Below, in pieces: positions 16,989 through 25,142 of a stretch of DNA of 64,000 nt. Both the position numbers and the translations under genes were made by a program. Under the pieces are notes generated by a model. That model saw only the letters and a list, made by a program, of their open reading frames with translations, was not told where the DNA came from and did no database searches. The stretch is from Sporolactobacillus terrae DSM 11697 (GTDB lineage: Bacteria > Bacillota > Bacilli > Bacillales > Sporolactobacillaceae), in the NCBI RefSeq assembly GCF_000648615.1, contig NZ_JFZC01000041.1, positions 113,308 to 177,307 on the forward strand. Reading direction: 5' to 3'. Numbering within the stretch: the stretch's first letter is position 1; each line of letters opens with the position of its first letter.

Positions 16989-17672
16989 ATGAACGCACCG
17001 CAACATGTATCAACTCAATCATCTGTTTTTATCCCCTTTAAGCTGATCGTTCTGGCGATGGTGTTTGTCACCTGCTTGATCGCAGCCAATCTTGTGGCCG
17101 CAAAGCTTTTCTCTGTTGGCGGCCTTTCCATGACCTCGGGTATTATCATCTATCCGCTGACTTTTCTCGTGCTTGACAGTATTACCGAATGTTGGGGCAA
17201 ATCGATTGCTCAGAAAATCGTCTGGATCGGGTTGCTCGCCAATTTGCTTTTTATTGTTTTGCTGCAGGCAGCGATTCATCTTCCACCGGCGCCATTTTGG
17301 AAAAATGAGGCAGCTTTTTCTGAGATTCTCGGTGCAATGCCGCGCACCGTCATTGCCTCGCTGTGCGGCTACAGCATTTCGCAAACGCTGGATATTGCCA
17401 TTTTTACCGGACTGAAAAAGCGCACGCAGGGCAAAATGCTCTGGCTGCGCAGTTTATTAAGTACAGCAATCAGCCAGCTGGCCGACTCGACCGTTTTTAT
17501 GTTTGTCGGGTTTACCGGCATTCTGCCCGTTACCGCGATTCTGTCAACGATCGGTAGCGAATACGTGCTTAAATTCGGTTACGCGGTTGTTGGCGTACCG
17601 CTGATTTACCTCATTGTTCACTGGATTCGCAGCAGAGCAGCTCATACGGATTATGGGCTTAGCAAAGAATGA
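16989..17672 (+). CDS. Queuosine precursor transporter (YhhQ/QPTR family)
   Basis: Members of this family (formerly DUF165, VUT) import preQ0/preQ1-type queuosine precursors. The 227-residue protein has about six transmembrane segments and the family segments [33 protein letters not shown] and the polar [14 protein letters not shown] helix. The ATG at 16989 sits 8 nt after the riboswitch-embedded GGGAG. It is the first gene of a three-gene queuosine operon. Confidence 0.93.
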   Translation: MNAPQHVSTQSSVFIPFKLIVLAMVFVTCLIAANLVAAKLFSVGGLSMTSGIIIYPLTFLVLDSITECWGKSIAQKIVWIGLLANLLFIVLLQAAIHLPPAPFWKNEAAFSEILGAMPRTVIASLCGYSISQTLDIAIFTGLKKRTQGKMLWLRSLLSTAISQLADSTVFMFVGFTGILPVTAILSTIGSEYVLKFGYAVVGVPLIYLIVHWIRSRAAHTDYGLSKE

Positions 17673-17686
17673 AAGGGGACGATCCC

Positions 17687-18172
17687 ATGGACCGATCCAA
17701 GGAAGATTTAACCCTGCTTGGCAATAAAGGGACAAAATACAGCTTTGACTATGATCCGGGATTGCTGGAAACCTTCCAGAATGCGCACCCGGATCGGGAC
17801 TACTTTGTAAAATTTAATTTTCCGGAATTCACCAGTCTCTGCCCAATTACCCATCAGCCGGATTTCGCAACGCTTCATATCAGCTATGTTCCGGCAGTAC
17901 GGATGGTGGAAAGCAAGTCGCTGAAACTGTATCTGTTCAGTTTCCGCAATCACGGCGATTTCCATGAAGACTGTATGAATAAAATTGCCGATGACCTGAT
18001 CCACCTCATGGATCCGAAATATCTCGAAGTCTGGGGGAAATTTACGCCACGCGGCGGCATCAGCATTGACCCGTATGTCAACTATGGCAAGCCGGGCACG
18101 CGCTGGGAACAGGTCGCCTTTGAGCGGCTGAGCCGCCATGATATGTATCCGGAAAAAATTGATAACCGATAA
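17687..18172 (+). CDS. queF: NADPH-dependent 7-cyano-7-deazaguanine (preQ0) reductase
   Basis: QueF reduces the preQ0 nitrile to the preQ1 amine in queuosine synthesis. The 161-residue unimodular protein shows the [14 protein letters not shown] segment with the catalytic Cys, [22 protein letters not shown] (NADPH and substrate residues), and SIDPYVNYG near the C-terminus. The ATG at 17687 is chosen because AAAGGGG is 8-9 nt upstream. It is in the preQ1-riboswitch operon, 14 bp after the transporter stop. Confidence 0.96.
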   Translation: MDRSKEDLTLLGNKGTKYSFDYDPGLLETFQNAHPDRDYFVKFNFPEFTSLCPITHQPDFATLHISYVPAVRMVESKSLKLYLFSFRNHGDFHEDCMNKIADDLIHLMDPKYLEVWGKFTPRGGISIDPYVNYGKPGTRWEQVAFERLSRHDMYPEKIDNR

Positions 18173-18189
18173 AAAGGAGGCATCCGGCG

Positions 18190-18885
18190 ATGAAAAAAAG
18201 AGCGGTTGTTGTTTTAAGCGGCGGTCTCGACAGCACCACCTGTATGGGCGTCGCCAAAGACCAAGGTTACGAGCTCTGGCCGATGACGTTCAGCTATGGG
18301 CAGCGTCACGATCGAGAAGTGGAACAGGCGCGAAAGATTGCCGACTATTTTCAAGTCAACACGCATCGCATTGTTAATCTGGACTTTTTCAAGCAGCTGG
18401 GCGGCAGTGCATTAACCGATCAACAGCTGGATGTGCCGCAAAATGAAGAAAATCCGGGCATCCCGATTACTTACGTGCCGGCGCGCAACATGATTTTTCT
18501 GGCGCTGGCTTCTGCATATGCCGAAGTGATTGGTGCATCGGCTGTGTTCACCGGTGTTTCGTCGGTCGACTACAGCGGCTATCCCGACTGTCGGCCGGAA
18601 TTTATTGAAAGTATGGCCAAAACCGTCAATCTGGCTACACGTGCCGGCGTCACCGAACACAAAATTTCTATTGAAACACCACTGATGCACTTGACGAAAG
18701 CGGAAACCATTCGCCTTGGCACGCGGCTGCACGTCCCTTATGAACGGACGACCTCGTGCTATAATGGTGGCGATAAAGCATGCGGAACCTGCGACAGCTG
18801 CCGGCTGCGCATTAAAGGGTTTCAAGAAGCCGGTCTCGTCGATCCGATTGACTATGCGATTCCGATCGATTGGTCGCGTGCCTAA
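18190..18885 (+). CDS. queC: 7-cyano-7-deazaguanine synthase
   Basis: QueC converts 7-carboxy-7-deazaguanine to preQ0 using ATP and ammonia. The 231-residue protein has the PP-loop (LSGGLDSTTC, residues 9-18), a YSGYPDCRPEF motif and the zinc-binding CxxxxxxxxCGTCDSCRLR cluster near the C-terminus. AAGGAGG precedes the ATG. It is the last gene of the riboswitch operon and ends in a terminator. QueD and QueE are not in this window. Confidence 0.97.
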   Translation: MKKRAVVVLSGGLDSTTCMGVAKDQGYELWPMTFSYGQRHDREVEQARKIADYFQVNTHRIVNLDFFKQLGGSALTDQQLDVPQNEENPGIPITYVPARNMIFLALASAYAEVIGASAVFTGVSSVDYSGYPDCRPEFIESMAKTVNLATRAGVTEHKISIETPLMHLTKAETIRLGTRLHVPYERTTSCYNGGDKACGTCDSCRLRIKGFQEAGLVDPIDYAIPIDWSRA

Positions 18886-18896
18886 CGCTTCGATAA

Positions 18897-18938
18897 AACT
18901 GCCTCGCGCGTCATATTGGCGCTGGGGCAGTTTTTTTA
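18897..18938 (+). terminator. Terminator of the queuosine operon
   Basis: AAACTGCC...CGCGC pairs imperfectly with GCGC..GGGGCAGTTT, followed by TTTTTTT. Confidence 0.85.
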
Positions 18939-19118
18939 GAAAAAATTTTTAAAAATCTTTACATTTCGGCATCTGCCTTGTCTGTATTGATCAAATCTAT
19001 ACGGCTCCAACCCGCATGCTCGCTTGCGGAAAAAGAGAATTCGAAAAGAATGGTTCAGGCCGCATGTTCATCAATCGACTATGCTACAATGAAAAAAATA
19101 GTAGAGGAGCGTGCCCCG

Positions 19119-19676
19119 ATGAACCAAGCGTTACTTGTTATTGATGCTCAGCAAGCGCTGATTGACGGCGATGCCGGCGAACCCGGCGTTGGCAATAAAG
19201 AAATCCTGCTTCAAAAGATTAATGCAGTGATCGAAAAAGCCGTTCAAGAGAATGTGAACATCGTCTTTGTTCGTGACACAAGTGTTGCCGGAGGAGAGGG
19301 ACCAGGCTTCGAGGTGCATCCGGCGATCCGTAGACCGGAAGGCGCAGCCTTTTTCAAAAAGAGCGCGACAAGCGCTTTTTATCACACATCGTTATTGGAC
19401 TACCTCAAAGAACGCGCCATCGAGCATCTTGTGATAGCCGGTTGTCAGACTGAATATTGTATTGATACCGCCGTTCGGATGGCAACGGTCAACGGCTTTG
19501 ATGTTACCTTGGTCGGCGACGCCCATGGAACTGCGGACACCCCGGTTTTGTCGGCAGAACAGATCGTGAAACATCATAATCAAACGTTGAATGGCTATGA
19601 CAACGATGACCATTTTTCGCTCGTCCGGAATTCGGATGAAGCACTCTTTCAGCCGATTCATGAGCGTTACCGATGA
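19119..19676 (+). CDS. Isochorismatase-family cysteine hydrolase
   Basis: The 185-residue protein matches the cysteine hydrolase/nicotinamidase fold: early Asp (LLVIDAQQALI), Lys in FFKKSATSAF, and the nucleophile Cys in the VIAGCQTEYCIDTAVRMA loop, with a cis-peptide motif just before it. Members split amides such as nicotinamide or isochorismate; the substrate here is not determined. The start at 19119 has AGAGGAG upstream; the longer frame has no ribosome site. It is a single-gene unit. Confidence 0.88.
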   Translation: MNQALLVIDAQQALIDGDAGEPGVGNKEILLQKINAVIEKAVQENVNIVFVRDTSVAGGEGPGFEVHPAIRRPEGAAFFKKSATSAFYHTSLLDYLKERAIEHLVIAGCQTEYCIDTAVRMATVNGFDVTLVGDAHGTADTPVLSAEQIVKHHNQTLNGYDNDDHFSLVRNSDEALFQPIHERYR

Positions 19677-20003
19677 TCTCACGTTTTGTTCAATTTAGAC
19701 GATTAAGCGCGATTGCTGCAGACCTCTTCCAAAATGCTGGGAGAGGTTTGTTTTTAAACGATGAAAAACGGCGCTTCGCGGGATGAATGATGATTGGTTC
19801 GGGGGTCAGGAACATCTAGATCTTCCCGAAAACGAAAAAACCAATGATCTTTGAAAAATTGGAGAAAATAAGGAGGCACAAACAGGTGCTGATTTTGAGC
19901 ATGCGGACAGAGGCGCAACCTGTTCTGGAGCAGATCGTGTAGAAACAGCGGTAAACAGAAGCGCCTGCGCCACGGAAATAACCGCCTGCCAAGGAGGGAT
20001 GTT
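19677..20003. other. 327-bp intergenic region
   Basis: It contains a terminator (19718-19757) and an 18-codon frame starting GTG near 19885 with AAGGAGG in front, whose product resembles nothing known to me. No other signal is seen. Confidence 0.5.
19718..19757 (+). terminator. Terminator after the isochorismatase-like gene
   Basis: ACCTCT.CC pairs with GG.AGAGGT around an A-rich loop, followed by TTGTTTTT. Confidence 0.75.
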
Positions 20004-20459
20004 ATGCAATTCATAGAATCAGAACGTAAGAAGGCAATTGATGAGAAGCTTCAAACGGTAAGTCAAAAGATTGCTGCGCTGTGGGCGGTACAATGCGCGG
20101 AACATGTTATTTGCTATTTTGATCAGGAACGTCCGAAAGACAATCGCCCGAGAAAAGCAGTGGATGCGGCACGAGCGTGGGCACGCGGACGCATTAGCAT
20201 CGGTGACGCACGAAAAACAGCCTTTGCTGCGCATGCCGCCGCCCGCGCAGCCAAAAGCGACGCGGCTATTGCCGCCGCTCGAGCTGCCGGCCAAGCGGCA
20301 GCTACCGCACATATGACAGGGCACGCAATCCATGCATCGACCTATGCGGCCAAAAGCGTCTTCCATGCGACTGACGGTGATCTGAAAGCGGTGGATCAGG
20401 AGCGCATGTGGCAGTATGACCGACTGTGTGAGCTTGCGCTTTTTATAAAAGATGACTGA
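20004..20459 (+). CDS. Imm-5-type putative immunity protein (orphan)
   Basis: The 151-residue protein is strikingly Ala-rich in its middle (AAHAAARAAKSDAAIAAARA) and has the pattern PRKAVDAARAWARG, then GQAAATAHMTGHAIHA and TYAAKSV, which matches the Imm-5-like putative immunity family that I recall from toxin loci. AAGGAGG sits before the ATG. No recognisable polymorphic toxin or secretion gene is adjacent, so it would be an orphan immunity protein or a family member with another role. Confidence 0.7.
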   Translation: MQFIESERKKAIDEKLQTVSQKIAALWAVQCAEHVICYFDQERPKDNRPRKAVDAARAWARGRISIGDARKTAFAAHAAARAAKSDAAIAAARAAGQAAATAHMTGHAIHASTYAAKSVFHATDGDLKAVDQERMWQYDRLCELALFIKDD

Positions 20460-20749
20460 TTTGCGCGATGGCCATTGCTTAAAAGAAGCAAGCAGGTCCT
20501 TCACTAGCGCGGGTGTCTCAAATGAGAACATAAAAAATGAGTCTGGAAAGGGATCTCCAAACTCTGGATTAAGCAATCAAGTAAATCCAAGTGTGATCGA
20601 ACCGCCAAAATCACTCACAAAGAAAGGCCAAAACGCTGGCCGTTATAACTGGGATGAGTGCTCATCTATCGATGATTCATTCTTGCTGCACGTCCTTATC
20701 CAAGTCATGATCGCGAGTCTGCCATTCATCCACCTGCAGAATCATCCCC

Positions 20750-21499
20750 TCAATACTGAAACAATCCCTGCGCTTTCAACGTTTCCATCATTTTTTGTTT
20801 GTTTTCCGATTGGGTTCCTGTGACAGCTTTTGCGATCTGATTTGTAAACGTATCGACGCGGCGGTTGGCATCGCGCAGATCATAGTACTGATTGACGACA
20901 TGATCATAGTCCTTTAATTGCTCAAGCGGCTGCTCCATTGAATGGTATTCATTTTCAAAATATACGGTTTCTTTTGGCAGGCGCGGCTTCAGCTGCGGCG
21001 CTTGGTTTGGATAGCCGGTGGCAACGCCGAACGCCGGAAAGGTCAGTTTTGGCAGTTTTAATAAATCAACCACCGCTTGAGGATCGTTTAAGATACTGCC
21101 AAGATAAACGGCGCCCAGCCCCAGACTTTCTGCTGCAGTTACGAGGTTCTGCGCAGCGATGACCGTATCACTGAATGCACGGAAGAAAAAGTCGGTCGAA
21201 CCGAGTACATCGGACGGCTGCTCCTTCGCCTTGGCAATCGCGGCATTGCGATGCAAGTCAATAACAAGGACAAACAGGCCGTCAGCTTCGGCGATATAGT
21301 GCTGATTGCCAATCTCGGCTAGCGCCTGTTTCTTTGCCGGATCGGTGACGCGGATCATCGAGTATTGTTGGAAAAAGTTGCTCGTTGATGCATGCTGCGC
21401 AGCGCGAACCATCAGATCAATCTGTTCTTCAGGAATCTTCTGATCGGTAAAACTGCGTATGCTGCGGTGATTTAAAAGGGTTCTAATTGTTTCATTCAT
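20750..21499 (-). CDS. NfsA-type FMN-dependent NADPH nitroreductase
   Basis: A 249-residue nitroreductase of the NfsA/FRP group, reducing nitroaromatics or flavin with NADPH. Visible features are HRSIRSFTDQKIPEEQI (FMN phosphate contacts), ASTSNFFQQYSMIRV, SLGLGAVYLGSILNDP and FGVATGYPNQ followed by KPRLP. The ATG at 21499 is chosen because family homology starts at MNETIRTLLNHRSIR and AAGGAG lies upstream. It is transcribed away from the Wadjet operon and forms its own unit. Confidence 0.92.
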   Translation of the reverse strand: MNETIRTLLNHRSIRSFTDQKIPEEQIDLMVRAAQHASTSNFFQQYSMIRVTDPAKKQALAEIGNQHYIAEADGLFVLVIDLHRNAAIAKAKEQPSDVLGSTDFFFRAFSDTVIAAQNLVTAAESLGLGAVYLGSILNDPQAVVDLLKLPKLTFPAFGVATGYPNQAPQLKPRLPKETVYFENEYHSMEQPLEQLKDYDHVVNQYYDLRDANRRVDTFTNQIAKAVTGTQSENKQKMMETLKAQGLFQY

Positions 21500-21589
21500 G
21501 CCAATGGATACTCCTTTTTTCATAAATAGATCTTGTTTAACAGTTACTATGATTATAGCATGGAGGGGAAAAGGGAAGAATCACTAATA

Positions 21590-21802
21590 AAACTGACTGA
21601 TAAACTGCCCAAACTGGCTGATAAAATTCGCAAACTGACTGATAAACTGCCCAAACTGGCTGATAAAATTCGCAAACTGACTGATAAACTGCCTAAACTG
21701 GCTGATAAAATTCGCAAACTGCCTGATAAACCGCCCAAACTGGTTGATAAAATTCGCAAACTGCCTGATAAACCGCTCAAACTGCCTGATAAACCGTTCA
21801 AC
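21590..21802. repeat. 21-bp minisatellite upstream of the Wadjet operon
   Basis: About ten 21-bp units of the form CTGATAAACTGCCCAAACTGG alternating with CTGATAAAATTCGCAAACTGA. Both strands have long open frames through it: the plus frame 21533-21832 would give KLTDKLP/KLADKIR heptads and the minus frame GLSGSLR/SASLGSL heptads. Neither has a good ribosome site, so I treat it as a repeat rather than a gene. Confidence 0.9.
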
Positions 21803-21851
21803 TGGAAAATTTCATCATCTGTCAGGTCATGAGGAAAATACTTCGAAAATT

Positions 21852-21867
21852 TAGTACAATAGTACTA
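21852..21867 (+). promoter_or_regulatory. Inverted repeat in the putative promoter of the Wadjet operon
   Basis: TAGTAC-AATA-GTACTA is a perfect 6-bp inverted repeat, 23 bp before the jetD ATG, overlapping -10-like hexamers (TACAAT, TACTAT). It could be an operator; no regulator gene is adjacent. Confidence 0.35.
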
Positions 21868-21890
21868 TAGCAGGAATTCGGGGGCATTTT

Positions 21891-22907
21891 ATGGATGACG
21901 TAACAAAGCGTATTGCAACCTTTGCAAAGAAAACGATCACTTTGGATGAGCTTCAACAGCTGCTCAACCCCTTTTTCAGCTCCTATACGGATTTCGCTGA
22001 AACTGTGCGCGAATTTGAGCGGCATCAGGTGCTGGTGATGATCCGTGCTTCGGGGCGAACAATTCGCATACCCGCGCTTGCCAATCGCTACCGAATTAAT
22101 AAAAGCGCGCTGAGCGGCGACTACCATAAAGAGCTCCAGCACTACCGGAGCAAGCTGCACCAAGCGATCAGTCTGGATAGCTATTATCGCAGCGATCCGG
22201 AATTGTGGGCGCGCGATCTGCCTGACCTCATCAAAGTGGATCACTACCTTAAAAACCATGGATTTCCGCAAGAAGCGGTTCCAGCACCGGAGCGCAGCTT
22301 TGAACTCGTTGCCGACGAAAAATGGATTGATGAAAAAGGCGGAAGGGAACTGCTTGAGAAGACCGGCTTGTATGCGCGCCTTAATATCCTTCCCGTCTCT
22401 GATCCACTGATGCTTGCGATCAATCCTCGATTCATTCATGAATCCGAACAAACACATCTGATTGTTGAAAATAAAACGACCTATCAAGGCTTGCTGCCGG
22501 TATTAAAACAGACACGTTTTGCCACACTGATCTATGGCTGCGGTAAAGCGGTGATTAAAAGTATCGAGCAGTTTTCGATGCAGTATCCGGTTCGGGCAGC
22601 ACATCGCTTTCTGTATTTCGGCGATCTGGATCGAGAAGGACTATCAATCTGGTATTCACTCAATCAAAAGCAAGCAGCAGAGCCGGCACTTCCTTTTTAT
22701 GAGGCGTGTCTGAAGAAAAAGGCGGCGGCGGGGAAAGCGTACCAACAGGCGCGCAGCACGGCGATCGATGCTTTTCTCACCCATTTCCCGGCACCGGAAG
22801 CGCAGCAAATACAACGCGCACTTCAAAATGGAAACTATTATCCACAGGAAATCTTGAAGACTAAGGAATTGCAGCAGATAGGGAGGGAAGCCGATTGGAA
22901 GAACTAG
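21891..22907 (+). CDS. jetD: Wadjet system JetD-type nuclease subunit (Toprim/DUF2220)
   Basis: JetD cleaves DNA extruded by the JetABC SMC motor and so removes small circular plasmids. The 338-residue protein has an N-terminal winged-helix-like part and a C-terminal topoisomerase VI/Spo11-like Toprim domain with the acidic residues Glu193 (LIVENKTTYQG) and Asp245/Asp247 (YFGDLDREG). It is the first gene here; in the best known type I order it is the last. The ribosome site is weak (GGGGG). It overlaps jetA by 13 bp. The gene order and short JetD suggest a type II/III rather than type I Wadjet. Confidence 0.9.
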   Translation: MDDVTKRIATFAKKTITLDELQQLLNPFFSSYTDFAETVREFERHQVLVMIRASGRTIRIPALANRYRINKSALSGDYHKELQHYRSKLHQAISLDSYYRSDPELWARDLPDLIKVDHYLKNHGFPQEAVPAPERSFELVADEKWIDEKGGRELLEKTGLYARLNILPVSDPLMLAINPRFIHESEQTHLIVENKTTYQGLLPVLKQTRFATLIYGCGKAVIKSIEQFSMQYPVRAAHRFLYFGDLDREGLSIWYSLNQKQAAEPALPFYEACLKKKAAAGKAYQQARSTAIDAFLTHFPAPEAQQIQRALQNGNYYPQEILKTKELQQIGREADWKN

Positions 22908-24412
22908 ATCTGCGCGAGATCGTCAGCGGCTATAAGGAGCGGATACGCCGGCTTGCTTTGTTTGATCCGCTTTATGAGCTGGAGCGCAAGCGTGAACAGG
23001 ACCACGAGAAAAAAGACATCGACATGAAAGGCCTTGGGCTGCTTGCGCTGCTGTTTTTCTTTGAGCAGAAGCTAATGCGCCAATATAAGGCGGGAGCGAA
23101 ACAACTGGCTGCTTTTCTAGAAAAAACGGCTGAGATGCAGTACCGGCTGGATCATGAAGATTACGAGCGTCTGGCCCGGTCGATTATTCAGACCTTCCGG
23201 CCAACCACCGGAAAAAAACGGTGCTATAGCTTTTTTAATTGGGAAACCGGGGCGGATGATGGGATTGATTATTCGATTTTGAAGGCGAGCAGTTTCGACA
23301 TGAAAACAAATCAGCAGTACTACACTTTGGATGAGGACGGGCTTGAACTCGTTTTTGCGACGAAGGAATTTTACAGTGAATTTCAGTTGTCGATCAATCA
23401 GCTCATGTTGCGCAAGCAGCTGGACAAGGGTGAATTCAAGGGCGCCCTTAGGCAGATCAATGAGATGCGCATTGATGTGGAAAGCCTTGTCGAGCGGATG
23501 ACGCGGCTCAAACACGAAATCCAGCGCAGTATCGTGTCTGAAGAGACCTTTGAGCGCTATAAGCAGCTGCTTGAGGATATCTACGGGCGGCTGAACCGGG
23601 AGAATGATGAATTCAAAGCGCTGCGTGCGTTTGTGAAAGAGACGCGCCAGCGCCTGTATGCAAAGGACATGCATAAGAAAGAATCGCGTACTTATGACCT
23701 GGTTCTGCGCATTGCGCGTGAACTGGAGTCGGTCCATTACGAGCATACACGGCTGCTGGAACAAACCGGCGACTTGAAGAATACCACGCTGCTGACAGCA
23801 CAAGAGTCCTTATACTATACAGGTATTCAAGCCTTCAATTTCGATCAGGACTTGTCTGCAAAAATTACTGCAACTCCTTTGCCGCTTGAAGCGATGGCCG
23901 GCGTGCTCCAGCCTTTTCTGAAGGTAGAGGAGAACAAGCGGTGGTCGCCGCTGACTATCCTCGCCGATCAGAAAATCAGTGAAGAACGTGCATCGGCGGA
24001 TGACCAAGGCTTTATCGATGTCGACTCAGATGATGAAGCGTTGCCGTATCGACGCCTTTTGGCGGAAAAATATCGAGAATTAATGGCTCTGTTTCTGGGC
24101 GCTTCCGAGCAGAGCGGTGTTCGAAAACTGTCTCAGTTCATCAATTTTCTCGAAGAAAGCGATCGTTCCGATTTGTTTGAGCAGCGTTACTTTTACCAGT
24201 TTTGGCTCATTCTGCATCAACGTTCGCCAATTATTAATGGAGAAACTGAGGGTGACGATGAGGGCAAAACGGTACTCGATGATGCACTGACACTGCTTGG
24301 CGACCGAGTGCTCCATGTGCGTGAAGGAAGCGGTATCCTGAAAAAATCCAAGCGCTTCTCGATCCAGGAGCTGCTGATCCATATGGAGGAGGGCAACAAT
24401 GAACTATCCTGA
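22895..24412 (+). CDS. jetA: Wadjet system JetA (kleisin-like, MukF-type subunit)
   Basis: The 505-residue, mostly helical protein has the overall character of the JetA/MukF kleisin: an N-terminal winged-helix region (YELERKREQDHEKKDIDMKGL), a long middle helical region and an acidic C-terminal part. It should bridge the JetC ATPase heads and recruit JetB. The start is TTG at 22895 with GGGAGG 8 nt upstream, inside jetD. Assignment depends more on operon context and size than on a short motif. Confidence 0.88.
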   Translation: MEELDLREIVSGYKERIRRLALFDPLYELERKREQDHEKKDIDMKGLGLLALLFFFEQKLMRQYKAGAKQLAAFLEKTAEMQYRLDHEDYERLARSIIQTFRPTTGKKRCYSFFNWETGADDGIDYSILKASSFDMKTNQQYYTLDEDGLELVFATKEFYSEFQLSINQLMLRKQLDKGEFKGALRQINEMRIDVESLVERMTRLKHEIQRSIVSEETFERYKQLLEDIYGRLNRENDEFKALRAFVKETRQRLYAKDMHKKESRTYDLVLRIARELESVHYEHTRLLEQTGDLKNTTLLTAQESLYYTGIQAFNFDQDLSAKITATPLPLEAMAGVLQPFLKVEENKRWSPLTILADQKISEERASADDQGFIDVDSDDEALPYRRLLAEKYRELMALFLGASEQSGVRKLSQFINFLEESDRSDLFEQRYFYQFWLILHQRSPIINGETEGDDEGKTVLDDALTLLGDRVLHVREGSGILKKSKRFSIQELLIHMEEGNNELS

Positions 24413-25142
24413 ACAAAAAGTGACCCAGGCGTTTCGCCTTTATACGCTTCTCGCTAGAGACGGCGCTGCAGCGGAAGACGCCGTACAAAATTATCGTGCC
24501 GATGATGCGATCCGCGGCTTGCTGGACACCTTTGCAAGAGAGGTGGATTGTGTCGTCATCAGTACCAGCGAGCAGCTGTTTCTCATTCCTGAAACCAAGC
24601 TTTCTCCCTTCCACGTCAGCAACGACTGGATCAAACGCAATTATCTGCGTACCGGAGCAACCAATGGCGACCTCTATCTGCTCTACTTCGCCACAATGAT
24701 TCTGTTTGGTAGTTTTTACGATACCTACCAGAGTCAGGAACCGACGCGGCTGTTTTTGCGCCTCGATGAGTGGGTACGTTTTATTCAGGAACGTATCGAT
24801 CAGTTGAAAACGCATGATGAAGAGGAACTGAAACAGTTGGAGCAAGCGTTTTCCTATAACTGGCGGCTGATTATCGAAAAATGGGACGATATGGACGACA
24901 TTAAAGAAACCGCCAAGAAGCAAAGCGGCAACACGATTAGCCGTATGAGTTTTATCAATACGGTCAAACGATTCTTGGCCGATCAAAAGTTGGTGCAAGA
25001 CATTGGCAATGAAGAGATCCGGCTGACCGAGAAAGCGAAGACGATTATTCAGCGCTATTTCATGGAAGTCGAATATAGTAAAGGAATTTTTGAATTCCTC
25101 TATGGTTTTGAAGGAGATGAACCGCATGCCGACGATCAGTAA
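24399..25142 (+). CDS. jetB: Wadjet system JetB (kite-like subunit, DUF6063/DUF4194 type)
   Basis: The 247-residue protein corresponds to the JetB/MukE-like winged-helix kite subunit that binds the kleisin. It has the expected size, an N-terminal helix bundle and a C-terminal winged-helix-like part (ISRMSFINTVKRFLADQKLV, then IRLTEKAKTIIQRYF). It overlaps jetA by 14 bp and jetC by 17 bp, indicating tight translational coupling of the complex. Confidence 0.88.
   Translation: MNYPEQKVTQAFRLYTLLARDGAAAEDAVQNYRADDAIRGLLDTFAREVDCVVISTSEQLFLIPETKLSPFHVSNDWIKRNYLRTGATNGDLYLLYFATMILFGSFYDTYQSQEPTRLFLRLDEWVRFIQERIDQLKTHDEEELKQLEQAFSYNWRLIIEKWDDMDDIKETAKKQSGNTISRMSFINTVKRFLADQKLVQDIGNEEIRLTEKAKTIIQRYFMEVEYSKGIFEFLYGFEGDEPHADDQ

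Noticed and set aside
20452..20823. 123-residue plus-strand gene after the Imm-5 gene
   Set aside because: It overlaps the nitroreductase 3' end on the other strand, lacks a ribosome site and has no recognisable composition or motif.
21590..21802. CRISPR array
   Set aside because: The 21-bp units are contiguous without unique spacers and there are no cas genes; it is a minisatellite.
21533..21832. Gene for a KLTDKLP heptad protein
   Set aside because: No ribosome site, the frame exists because the repeat period is a multiple of three, and the opposite strand is equally open.
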